The notes beneath the pieces are model-generated. The model made no database searches. It was not told the origin of the DNA and saw nothing but the letters and a program-made list of their open reading frames with translations. From assembly GCA_022777455.1 (NCBI GenBank), contig JALFGI010000097.1:1-22324 (forward strand): DNA of 22,324 nt, written 5' to 3'. Shown piece by piece: positions 14,501 to 20,771 of the stretch. Source of the DNA: Clostridiales bacterium. GTDB taxonomy: Bacteria; Bacillota_A; Clostridia; Oscillospirales; Oscillospiraceae. The translations under genes and the position numbers were made by a program. Position 1 is the stretch's first letter; every line of letters begins with the position of its first letter.

Positions 14501-15439
14501 GTCAGCGACTGGAAAGACATTGCTGCCATCAGCGCGGGATTTGGACACACCGTAGGCCTGAAAGCCGACGGCACTGTGGTGGCTGTGGGAAGTAATGAAA
14601 ACATGGATGGCAATTATGTTGGACAGTGCGATGTCAGCAGCTGGAAGGATATCATAGCCGTCAGCGCGGGAGCGGCACATACCGTAGGCCTGAAATCCGA
14701 CGGCACTGTGGTGGCTGTGGGAAGTAATGAAAACATGGATGGCAATTATGTTGGACAGTGCGATGTCAGTAGCTGGAAGGACATCATAGCCGTCAGTGCG
14801 GGATTTGGACACACTGTAGGCTTGAGATCCGATGGCACTGTGGTGGCTGTTGGCGATAATGAGTATGGCCAATGCGATGTCAGCAGTTGGAAGGACATCA
14901 TAGCCGTCAGCGCGGGATTGGTACACACCGTAGGCCTGAAAGCCGACGGCACTACTATGGCTTCTCCTGATATAAGCCTGCTTGATGTTAGTGTTTGGGA
15001 GAACATCGTAGCTGTCAGCGCGGGAAGCCTTCATACGGTAGGCCTGAAAGCCGACGGCACTGTGGTGGCTGTGGGAGATAATGAGTATGGCCAGTGCGAC
15101 GTTGACGACTGGAAAAACATCAAGCTCCCTTCCTCTTCCGAAGAAATGCAGAATGCTGCAAATCAGTCAGTGAAATCGGCATCAACAGAAGACGTTCAGA
15201 GTGCGGGGGCAAGTGGAAATAGCAGCACTCAGGCATCAAACAAGTCACAGCCTGTGACCAACCCCACGGAAAGTACTGCCCCCTCGTACACACCGGTCTA
15301 TACTCCGCCGACGGAACAGACTGTACCGCTGGAAACTTCTCCGACAGAACCAACTACTGAAACATCTGGTGCCGCATGGTGGATGAATGATGAAATCATT
15401 CCTGACGAAGGATGTGCAACGGGAACTTCCGGAAATTAA
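11588..15439 (+). CDS. Transmembrane Ser/Thr kinase with TPR-like and RCC1-like ectodomain (kinase 1)
   Basis: 1283 residues from ATG 11588, six bases after GAGGAG; an in-frame ATG at 11513 has no ribosome site. The Hanks kinase domain is residues 10-295: GRGSFGAV loop (18-25), Lys41, HRD 155-157, DFG 175-177, activation-loop Ser/Thr (187-193) and APE 198-200, all intact. The cytoplasmic tail carries EKGT (306-309) and SDAT (332-335). A basic stop KKRRR precedes one membrane segment, about 364-384. The outside part has a Thr-rich stalk, a TPR-like module (425-508), eight RCC1-like repeats, a second copy of the TPR-like module, seven more repeats, and a Thr/Pro-rich end. The repeat core is HTVGLKSDGTVVAVGDN then GQCDVSSWKDI. 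Such a propeller-like ectodomain suggests ligand sensing or cell-wall contact, signalling by phosphorylation inside. Confidence 0.92.
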   Translation: MEQTASWPGWETVRLIGRGSFGAVYEIQRSLFGEVEKAALKVITIPQNVSDIEELRNEGFDKESITDTFKNHLKSIVAEYSLMRKMNGSANIVNCDDVRYVQHEDGIGWDIYIKMELLTPLTKTLPDAIPEETVIKIALDLCSALELCKKHDIVHRDIKPQNIFVSDNGDYKLGDFGIAKTVEKTMSGTKIGTYKYMAPEVYNNQPYGSAADIYSLGLVLYWMLNGRRMPFLPLPPAKLSAGMNEAARARRLAGEPVPAPKNGSEGLKAIVLKACAYEPKERYTDARQMKEALEHLSVTSERPEEKGTVAVRKPMAGKKVPVVPLREEVAESDATIVSAVQKPFSGQEQKNAPHAAPKKRRRSLIAAACILVGIIVCGSVFLLGKGSRQTEMAAGPTIGATTEVTTEAMTEAPTEDETARLDAAYAAAEQLLQAEKYDQAIAAFEALNGYKDSSAQIEIAHQQSQYAEAEALAQSGKTAEAAIAFYKLGDKQRSFALWDEVAVRDTISGIEHTVGINSDGTVVAVGDNRFSQCNVGSWKDIIAISAGDDYTVGLKSDGTVVAVGDNRSSQCNVGSWKDIVAVSSGSVHTVGLRSDGTVVAVGDNGFGQRDVSDWTNIVAVSAGYGHTVGLRSDGTVVAVGHNEFGQCDVSSWKDITAVSAGYGHTVGLKSDGTVVAAGHDSSSWEYITAVSADSGYTTDPKSDGTVAAVGNNCSSWKDIIAVSAGAMHFVGLQSDGTVVAVGNNGFGQCDVSSWKDIIAISAGDDYTVGLKSDGTVVAVGLDEYGRCDISGWKDMKRPPISAEHQAKLDEARQAFEAQQAADYAAAEELLQAGKYDQAIAAFEALNGYRNSTAQIEIARQQSQYAEAEALAQSGKTAEAAIAFYKLGDRQRSFALWDEVAIRDTISAQGFHTVGLKADGTVMAVGDNEFGQCDIGSWKDIIALSTSFDHTVGLKSDGTVVAVGDNEYGQCDVSDWKDIAAISAGFGHTVGLKADGTVVAVGSNENMDGNYVGQCDVSSWKDIIAVSAGAAHTVGLKSDGTVVAVGSNENMDGNYVGQCDVSSWKDIIAVSAGFGHTVGLRSDGTVVAVGDNEYGQCDVSSWKDIIAVSAGLVHTVGLKADGTTMASPDISLLDVSVWENIVAVSAGSLHTVGLKADGTVVAVGDNEYGQCDVDDWKNIKLPSSSEEMQNAANQSVKSASTEDVQSAGASGNSSTQASNKSQPVTNPTESTAPSYTPVYTPPTEQTVPLETSPTEPTTETSGAAWWMNDEIIPDEGCATGTSGN
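12860..13111 (+). repeat. TPR-like module, copy 1 of kinase 1 ectodomain
   Basis: Encodes a helical module with KYDQAIAAFEALNGY and KTAEAAIAFYKLGD, ending RDTIS. A nearly identical copy lies exactly 1194 nt downstream at 14054-14305, each followed by an RCC1-like array, showing duplication of a whole ectodomain unit. Confidence 0.85.
13118..13972 (+). repeat. RCC1-like repeat array 1 (eight units of about 38 residues)
   Basis: Units share HTVGLxSDGTVVAVGxN followed by GQCDVSSWKDIIAVSAG; most are about 114 bp. Units five and six are shortened by loss of the FGQCDV segment. DNA identity between units is high, so recombination or slippage is likely. Confidence 0.88.
14054..14305 (+). repeat. 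TPR-like module, copy 2 of kinase 1 ectodomain
   Basis: Second copy of the 84-residue module at 12860-13111, with only scattered substitutions such as NGYRNS for NGYKDS. It follows a short linker (AEHQAKLDEARQAFEAQQ) and precedes the second RCC1-like array. Confidence 0.85.
14315..15124 (+). repeat. RCC1-like repeat array 2 (seven units)
   Basis: Seven further units. Units three and four both carry the inserted SNENMDGNYVGQCDV segment and are almost identical in DNA, indicating a recent tandem duplication of one unit. Unit six is degenerate (ASPDISLLDVSVWENI). Confidence 0.88.
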
Positions 15440-15461
15440 CTCGTAAAAGAATCGAATCTCC

Positions 15462-15490
15462 CGTAACGTTTGTTTCGATTCGGTGTATTT
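15462..15490 (+). promoter_or_regulatory. Candidate ECF-sigma promoter D (CGTAAC-N15-GTGTAT)
   Basis: CGTAAC at 15462-15467 and GTGTAT at 15483-15488 with the same 15-nt spacer as copies A-C; the first base and the last two of the -10 block differ. An inverted repeat, GAATCGAA (15449-15456) and TTCGATTC (15474-15481), brackets the -35 block. It reads toward the RCC1 relic and kinase 2, 203 nt before the kinase 2 start. Confidence 0.62.
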
Positions 15491-15527
15491 ACATAGATGT
15501 AGGCACAACACATCCGAAAGGAGAAAT

Positions 15528-15676
15528 GAGTACTGGAAGAATGCTGCTGCTATCAGCGCAGGAAAACACTGCACGGCAGAAATAATGTTGATGGCACACT
15601 GATCGCTGTGGGGGACAACTAGTCCGGCCAATGCGACATAGTCGACTGGAGAAACATCAAGTTTCCGGCAAAATAG
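15528..15676 (+). pseudogene. Relic of an RCC1-like repeat gene end
   Basis: From 15528 the frame reads EYWKN then AAAISAGKHCTAEI; a frameshift near 15585 leads to VDGTLIAVGDN, an in-frame TAG at 15620, then SGQCDIVDWRNIKFPAK and a stop at 15674. Each piece aligns with the RCC1-like units of kinase 1, and the ending matches its last unit (DDWKNIK). A GAAAGGAG site precedes it. This is a decayed end of a third repeat-bearing gene, left by deletion between the two kinases. Confidence 0.8.
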
Positions 15677-15691
15677 AAAAGAGGAATTTTT

Positions 15692-18382
15692 ATGGAACAA
15701 ATAGTAACCTGGCCCGGATGGGAAACGGTACGGCTGATTGGTCGGGGAAGCTTTGGAGCGGTTTATGAAATTCAGCGGACGCTGTTCGGTGAGGTGGAAA
15801 AGGCGGCTTTAAAGGTCGTTACAATCCCTCAAAATGCCAGCGATATTGAAGAATTGCGCAGCGATGGCTTTGATGAGGAGAGCATCACCGACTCTTTCAA
15901 GAATCATCTGAAAAGCATTGTGTCCGAGTATACACTTATGCGGAAAATGAACGGCTGCACAAATATCGTCAACTGCGACGACGTGCGCTATGTGCAGCAT
16001 GAGGACGGCATCGGTTGGGATATCTACATCAAAATGGAGCTGTTGACTCCATTGGCAAAGACTCTCCCCGATGAAATTTCCGAGGATACCGTCATTAAAA
16101 TAGCCACGGATTTGTGTTCCGCCCTGGAGCTGTGTGAAAAATTTGGCATCATTCACCGAGACATCAAACCCCAGAATATCTTTGTGTCCGACAACGGGGA
16201 TTATAAGCTGGGTGATTTCGGCATTGCCAAGACGGCGGAAAAGACGATGAGCGGCACCAAGATCGGCACCTATAAGTACATGGCTCCGGAGGTTTATAAT
16301 AATCGGCCTTACGGAAGCGCTGCGGATCTCTATTCTTTGGGTCTGGTGCTCTACTGGCTCTTGAACGAGCGTCGTATGCCCTTCCTGCCGCTGCCGCCTG
16401 CAAAGCTCAGTGCGGGCATGGACGAAGCGGCCCGCGCTCGCCGCTTGGCGGGAGAACCGATTCCCGCACCCAAAAACGGCAGCGAGGGACTGAAACAGAT
16501 CATCCTGAAAGCCTGCGCCTATGATCCAAAGGAGCGCTATCCGGATGCAAAGAAAATGAAGGAAGCGCTGAACAAGCTGCGCACAGCTGTGCCCGAGGAG
16601 CAGGAGGAGCAGGAGGAGCAGGATGAAGATGCAACAGTAGTTAATTACAGGTCCTCGGCAAAAGGATGCGCGCGAACTGACATGCCGGGAGGCAGCGTTC
16701 CTGCCACGGAGGTAGAAAAACCAGTGCAGCCCTCCCCTGACCTAGGATCTGTTCCGGAGGCAAAGCCATCTTCTACGTCCCAGAAGCGGAAGAATATTAC
16801 CGAGCCAAAAAGCAAAGATTCGGGTGCCGCAGTATCTCCCCCGCCCCAAAAAAGGAAAAAGCATAAACCGGTAAAAATATTGCCAATTGCCTGCCTGGTC
16901 ACGCTGATCATGATTCTGTCTCTGGTGACTGTTGGATGGTTCAACTGCTGGTTTGGACATCAATGGAGCGAAGCAACCTGCACTTCCCCCCAAATCTGTC
17001 AGAGGTGCGGTACCCAGAGTGATAAGATTGCGGAGCATCAATGGAGCGAAGCAACCTGCACCTCACCACCCACCTGCCAGATATGTGGCGCCCAGGATGG
17101 TGAGGTTTTGGGACACCAATGGAGCGAAGCAACCTGCATCTCCCCCCAAACCTGCCAGAGATGCGGTGCCCAGAAGGGCGAAGCTTCGGGTCATCAGTGG
17201 AGCGAAGCAACCTGCACTTCCCCCCAAACCTGCCAGGTGTGCGGCACCCAGAGGGGGGAGGTTCTGGAACATCAATGGACCGGAGCAACCTGCTCCTCCC
17301 CCCAAACCTGTCAGGTGTGCGGCGCCCAGAATGGTGAGATTTTGGGACATCAATGGAGCGAAGCAACCTGCACCACAGCCCAGATCTGTCAGCGGTGTGG
17401 TGCCCAGAATGGTGAAGCTTTAGGACACCAATGGAACAAAGCAACCTGCGCCGCAGCCCAGACCTGTCAACGGTGTGGTGCCCAGGAGGGTACAGCTTTG
17501 GCGCATCGATGGAGTGAGGCCACCTGCACCACGGCTCAAACTTGCCAATTGTGTGGAGCGACCATGGGAAAACCTTTGCCGCATTCATGGGCAGACGCAA
17601 ATCAGAACTCAACTTATTGCAAGGTCTGCGGCATAAAAAAGAATAAAATGATGCCTTCGGAAAATTTGGGGTACATGAGCTTGGATAAGAGGAAGGATGC
17701 ATTCCTTTGGGGACAATCAACCTTCCGCAGAAGTGACGTTACGTCGATTGTATTCTCCGGTGCGATTGACAAAGCCCCCGCCAGTGCGTGGGATGTATCT
17801 GCCTCCCGTGACAAAAGTGTTCTTGCTTGGTTGGATAAAGGCCGCCTGACAATTGCATCTGACGGAATTATCGGTGCGCATCCGAATTCTTCGTGGCTGT
17901 TTGCAGAGTTCAGAAATGTAACATCCATTGATTTTTCGGATAGATTTGATACATCCACCGTTTCAAATATGAATGCGATGTTTTCGGGCTGTTCGGCTGT
18001 TCGTGAGTTGGATCTTTCTGCATTTCGTACTTCCAAAGTATCCGATATGGGCGGCATGTTCAACAATTGTAATGAATTGGTGTCCGTGGATGTTTCGAGC
18101 TTTGATACATCAAATGTCCGCCACATGCAGTGGATGTTCGGGCAAAACAGCAAACTGAAAAGCCTTGATATTTCGAACTTTGATACAAGTCGTGTTATGG
18201 AGGATGGTTTCATCTTCTATTATTGCTCACAACTATCCAGTGTTACCCTCCCCAAAAACATGTCCAGAATTGGCGCTTCGGCGTTTGAGGGTTGTGCAAA
18301 CTTGAAAGAAGTTACCATCAGTCGGAGCTGCGCCGTTCAGGATGGGACTTTCCCGAAGGGCTGCACTGTGAAGTACTATTAA
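15692..18382 (+). CDS. Transmembrane Ser/Thr kinase with Cys-rich repeats and BspA-like ectodomain (kinase 2)
   Basis: 896 residues from ATG 15692 with AAGAGGA upstream. The kinase domain (10-295) is nearly identical to kinase 1: GRGSFGAV, Lys41, HRD 155-157, DFG 175-177, APE 198-200. The tail has an acidic run EEQEEQEEQDEDATVV (303-317) holding an acidic-x-Thr motif, then a Pro/Lys-rich stretch. One membrane segment spans about 395-416. Outside, residues 423-655 are eight 26-residue repeats and a worn ninth: H-x-W, five residues, Cys, six residues, CxxCG. This spacing suggests a small metal- or disulfide-stabilised knuckle. Residues about 660-896 are BspA-like: FDTSTVSNMNAMFSGC and FDTSNVRHMQWMFG (DUF285 type), then a leucine-rich end (IGASAFEGC). 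It probably senses an extracellular surface or peptide cue and signals inside; PP2C follows 29 nt later. Confidence 0.92.
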   Translation: MEQIVTWPGWETVRLIGRGSFGAVYEIQRTLFGEVEKAALKVVTIPQNASDIEELRSDGFDEESITDSFKNHLKSIVSEYTLMRKMNGCTNIVNCDDVRYVQHEDGIGWDIYIKMELLTPLAKTLPDEISEDTVIKIATDLCSALELCEKFGIIHRDIKPQNIFVSDNGDYKLGDFGIAKTAEKTMSGTKIGTYKYMAPEVYNNRPYGSAADLYSLGLVLYWLLNERRMPFLPLPPAKLSAGMDEAARARRLAGEPIPAPKNGSEGLKQIILKACAYDPKERYPDAKKMKEALNKLRTAVPEEQEEQEEQDEDATVVNYRSSAKGCARTDMPGGSVPATEVEKPVQPSPDLGSVPEAKPSSTSQKRKNITEPKSKDSGAAVSPPPQKRKKHKPVKILPIACLVTLIMILSLVTVGWFNCWFGHQWSEATCTSPQICQRCGTQSDKIAEHQWSEATCTSPPTCQICGAQDGEVLGHQWSEATCISPQTCQRCGAQKGEASGHQWSEATCTSPQTCQVCGTQRGEVLEHQWTGATCSSPQTCQVCGAQNGEILGHQWSEATCTTAQICQRCGAQNGEALGHQWNKATCAAAQTCQRCGAQEGTALAHRWSEATCTTAQTCQLCGATMGKPLPHSWADANQNSTYCKVCGIKKNKMMPSENLGYMSLDKRKDAFLWGQSTFRRSDVTSIVFSGAIDKAPASAWDVSASRDKSVLAWLDKGRLTIASDGIIGAHPNSSWLFAEFRNVTSIDFSDRFDTSTVSNMNAMFSGCSAVRELDLSAFRTSKVSDMGGMFNNCNELVSVDVSSFDTSNVRHMQWMFGQNSKLKSLDISNFDTSRVMEDGFIFYYCSQLSSVTLPKNMSRIGASAFEGCANLKEVTISRSCAVQDGTFPKGCTVKYY
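16958..17655 (+). repeat. Tandem 78-bp Cys-rich repeats (nine units) in kinase 2
   Basis: Units start with CATCAATGGAGCGAAGCAAC or a close variant at 78-bp intervals from 16958. The protein consensus is HQWSEATCTSPQTCQRCGAQ followed by about six variable residues. The ninth unit (HSWADANQNSTYCKVCG) lacks the first Cys position. The variable tail between units (for example NGEILG, KGEASG, EGTALA) shows most divergence. Confidence 0.9.
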
Positions 18383-18411
18383 CTATCTAATCAAAATCGA
18401 GGTGTTTCATT

Positions 18412-19173
18412 TTGGCATTCACACTGGAAGCCGCCTGCTTTTCACACATCGGAAAACGCAGGAGCAATCACGAGGACAATTTCTTCTTTGATGGGAAGTG
18501 TCTGGCGGAGGAGAATCACGGCACGGAAGCGCCCCTTTTTCTTGAACGCCCTCTGACGGCAGGGCAGTGCCTCTGCGTTTTCGACGGTATGGGTGGTGAA
18601 AGCAATGGTGAGACGGCTGCCTTTGTGGCGGCGGAGCGGATGAAAGAATATGTCCGCAGGCCGAAAGGATTCTTCATTTCAGAGGATACATATCTGAAAA
18701 GAATGGTAGAGCAGCTCAATTCCGCCGTTGTCGCCAGGGCAGAGGAACTGCTGATCAGCCGCATGGGCACCACCATGGCAGCGTTGTACTTTACCAGGCG
18801 GCAAGTTTACTGCTGCAACGTGGGTGACAGCCGTGTCCACCGGCTGCGCAGGGGGGCTTTTACCCAGCTATCAATGGATCATGTGTCTAAAATGTCCCTG
18901 AACCGGGGGCGGAAAGCCCCTTTGACCCAGCATCTGGGAATGGATCCCCAGGAGGTTTTATTGGAGCCGTATATTAATAAATATAATCTGCTCCCGGGAG
19001 ATCAGTATATGCTGTGCAGTGATGGATTGACGGATATGCTTGAGGACAGCGATATTGTGGAAATCCTGCAAAAAAACAACTCCATCCAAGATGCCGTCCT
19101 GCAACTGGTCAATGCCGCACTGGAACACGGCGGAAGGGATAACATCACTGTTATCCTCTGCCGCATCCGATAG
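18412..19173 (+). CDS. PP2C-family Ser/Thr protein phosphatase (second copy type)
   Basis: 253 residues starting at TTG 18412, seven bases after GAGGTG; no ATG lies in a comparable position. PP2C motifs are RRSNHEDN (Glu21, Asp22), VFDGMGG (Asp58), NVGDSR (136-141), CSDGLTD (Asp204) and GGRDNITV (Asp243, Asn244). The N-terminal part is longer than in the phosphatase at 6840, with an insertion around residues 28-50, and the two are clearly distinct subtypes. Cytoplasmic, no membrane segment. It begins 29 nt after kinase 2 stops, so kinase 2 and this enzyme form a writer/eraser pair in one operon, presumably under promoter D. Confidence 0.9.
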   Translation: MAFTLEAACFSHIGKRRSNHEDNFFFDGKCLAEENHGTEAPLFLERPLTAGQCLCVFDGMGGESNGETAAFVAAERMKEYVRRPKGFFISEDTYLKRMVEQLNSAVVARAEELLISRMGTTMAALYFTRRQVYCCNVGDSRVHRLRRGAFTQLSMDHVSKMSLNRGRKAPLTQHLGMDPQEVLLEPYINKYNLLPGDQYMLCSDGLTDMLEDSDIVEILQKNNSIQDAVLQLVNAALEHGGRDNITVILCRIR

Positions 19174-19199
19174 AACGTAAGTGTTCAATAGTACCATCA

Positions 19200-19230
19200 A
19201 ACGGCAGTCTCCAAATCGGAGGCTGCCGTT
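19200..19230. other. Strong inverted repeat downstream of the second PP2C gene
   Basis: AACGGCAGTCTCC (19200-19212) pairs with GGAGGCTGCCGTT (19218-19230) with one G-U pair and a 5-nt loop. No T-run follows on either strand, so it is either a factor-assisted terminator of the kinase 2 operon or an RNA 3'-end stabiliser. The following 100 bases show nothing recognisable. Confidence 0.65.
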
Positions 19231-19339
19231 CAAATCATCAGTCTGTGAATGTGCAATTGCGTAGGAGTGTCCATCTTTTGTTCTGCGTAGATACTGCTTT
19301 CCTGACGGAAAATCGTGTGCCACGAAACCGCCGGTTTCA

Positions 19340-19455
19340 TTGGATTCTTCCCGCCACAGAGGGCGCTGCCCTCCTTTGGATTCCACCTGCCAAGAGTACT
19401 CTGTCCCCTTTGGATTCCCCAGCCAACAGGGCGCTCTCACTCCTATTGGAAACCC
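19340..19455. repeat. Degenerate tandem repeat of about 35 bp
   Basis: TTGGATTC starts at 19340, 19376 and 19410, and TTGGAAAC at 19446, giving spacings of 36, 34 and 36. Units one and three also share AGGGCGCT. The unit lacks the palindromic repeat and unique equal-length spacers of CRISPR arrays. It probably marks a repetitive intergenic element. Confidence 0.6.
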
Positions 19456-19461
19456 AGAGTG

Positions 19462-19494
19462 GGGGCTGTCTCACTAACGGAGTGAGGCAGCCCC
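19462..19494. other. 14-bp hairpin in non-coding region
   Basis: GGGGCTGTCTCACT (19462-19475) pairs with AGTGAGGCAGCCCC (19481-19494), with one G-U pair and a 5-nt loop, followed by GAAAAT. It lacks a T-tract on the + strand. Confidence 0.7.
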
Positions 19495-19504
19495 GAAAAT
19501 ACAG

Positions 19505-19531
19505 CGCCCGGCTCTTGAAAAGAGTCGGGCG
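19505..19531. other. 12-bp hairpin in non-coding region
   Basis: CGCCCGGCTCTT (19505-19516) pairs with AAGAGTCGGGCG (19520-19531) around a GAA loop. It lies 10 nt after the preceding hairpin; the pair may be a remnant of a terminator region or a mobile-element end. Confidence 0.65.
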
Positions 19532-19554
19532 TTGGCGTATCATTAAGGTGTGAA

Positions 19555-19691
19555 ACAAAACTACACACAAGTAGAGTATACAGCATAAAGTACGCCCGGC
19601 CCCAGGGAATCTTGATGAGATTTACCACGAGAATGTCCGCAAAAATCACCAGCAGAAACACCGCCGCCACCCCGGACGCATTGCCCACGAC
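19555..19691 (-). pseudogene. Possible membrane-protein fragment
   Basis: Read on the - strand, this stretch gives [18 protein letters not shown] then a second hydrophobic run with [13 protein letters not shown], without a start codon in a good context and with no recognisable continuation. It resembles the membrane core of an integral membrane protein; a PAP2-type origin is conceivable but unproven. It overlaps the adjacent decayed region. Confidence 0.25.
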
Positions 19692-19825
19692 GGACTGCGG
19701 CAGATGAAAAACATGGCATCTGTACCGCTACCGGGGTGTCCCGAGCCGCAATTCGGGGCGGACTGGATCCCCAGTTGGCGTTCAGTATGTCGGATTTGTA
19801 TATTCAGAAGCTGGAGCTGATGCGG

Positions 19826-19972
19826 GATGTAGCCACCGTGGAGCGGCTGGGCGTGGCCGCCTTCATGGTCACGGACGGCCCTCACGGTCTGCGAAAGCAG
19901 GCGGGGGAATCCGACCATCTGGGCCTGAATGCCTCCGTACCCGCGACCTGCTTCCCCACGGCAGCGGCAACG
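19826..19972 (+). pseudogene. Glycoside hydrolase family 3 fragment
   Basis: The + strand encodes [20 protein letters not shown] then [20 protein letters not shown], which is the N-terminal signature of GH3 beta-glucosidase-like enzymes (the DGPHGLRKQ and CFPTA segments). Only about 49 codons match; the catalytic Asp region and the rest of the roughly 700-residue enzyme are missing, and the sequence diverges right after the match. This is a decayed remnant. Confidence 0.72.
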
Positions 19973-19995
19973 ACCTGCTGGAAGACCTTTCTATC

Positions 19996-20115
19996 TTGAA
20001 AGAACCCCCTTTTTCCGATCAGGGAAGCATTGTGGAAGTATTTACGGATCTGTCTATCTGGGCAGCGATTCGGAAAGCCATTGATCGGGAGAACCCAAAC
20101 GCTTTGGCTGCATGA
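19996..20115 (+). pseudogene. Unidentified coding-like fragment
   Basis: A frame from 19996 to the stop at 20113 reads [20 protein letters not shown] then IWAAIRKAIDRENPNALAA. It has the look of a real protein C-terminus in a different frame from the GH3 remnant directly before it. I do not recognise the family with certainty. It is likely the end of a deleted gene fused to the GH3 relic. Confidence 0.35.
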
Positions 20116-20155
20116 AAATCTGTTTTCGATTTGTGGAGGGAAAACCATTATAAAC

Positions 20156-20192
20156 AGCCCCAGTGGACGACTGTGTGTCATCTACTGGGGCT
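20156..20192. other. 9-bp hairpin with weak T-rich tail
   Basis: AGCCCCAGT (20156-20164) pairs perfectly with ACTGGGGCT (20184-20192) across a 19-nt loop, followed by CATCTCTCCTTG. It may be the former terminator of the fragment ending at 20115. Confidence 0.5.
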
Positions 20193-20361
20193 CATCTCTC
20201 CTTGATGTACTTCGCAGCTTGTTCAGGACGCAGACGCCCATGGAGCCGACTCCCCGGAAGGTCAGGTTGCCGTTGAAAAAGCAGTCCGCAAACAAAACAA
20301 AGCCGACTGCATTTCGGAAAAAACACGATTTTTGCTTGTCGTATGACAGAATGAGTGATAA

Positions 20362-20690
20362 AATGGAACGAAGCTACCAGAAAACAGGATTTCCGGTGAA
20401 CTGAAAAATATAATCCACAGCCTTTGGAAAATCGTTTTGACCGGCGGCATTTATCAGGAATCCGGCAGCAGCAAGCAAAACGTCAATTCCGCCATCCGCA
20501 GGCTGGAAGGCGAAGACATTTTCGATCTGACCCATTTCAAAGGAAAAAGCAACCAGGTGTTTCCAGCCGAGAACGGGAAGCGTTTTGCCATTGAGACGGT
20601 TGCCCGGATTTATGAGGCGGAAAGCAGGGCCTTCGCCTCCCGGACGGAAGAGGAAATCAATATACATGTCCGGCTTCTGTTGACTCCTTC
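20362..20690 (+). pseudogene. MarR-type regulator fragment
   Basis: The frame open from 20362 reads WKIVLTGGIYQESGSSKQNV then NSAIRRLEGEDIFDL, followed by a wing-like NGKRFAIETVARIYEAE and SRTEEEINIHVRLL. The SKQNVNSAIRRLE helix and the wing match the winged helix-turn-helix of MarR-family regulators. The N-terminal dimerisation part and the normal C-terminus are absent, and the frame runs on into the response-regulator gene. No start or ribosome site was found. Likely decayed. Confidence 0.6.
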
Positions 20691-20771
20691 CCCGTGCAGC
20701 TCCAGGCCTTACAGCAGGATCCCGCGCCCTGGGTGCGGAATCCTTCATAACAGAATGAGAGAAGGAAAACC

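Noticed and set aside
13109..15034. Long antisense frame (641 codons) over the RCC1-like arrays of kinase 1
   Set aside because: It is open only because the 114-bp unit lacks stops in that frame; it has no ribosome site and the + strand has full kinase and repeat motifs.
15526..15582. Small ATG frame after promoter D as a real peptide gene
   Set aside because: The ribosome site is only two bases from the ATG, and the DNA is explained as an RCC1 repeat relic in another frame.
16958..17655. 78-bp repeats as a CRISPR array
   Set aside because: The repeats are contiguous, in frame and encode a conserved Cys motif; there are no unique spacers or cas genes.
19340..19455. 35-bp repeats as a CRISPR array
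   Set aside because: Only about 8 bp are well conserved between units, which are degenerate and not separated by unique spacers.
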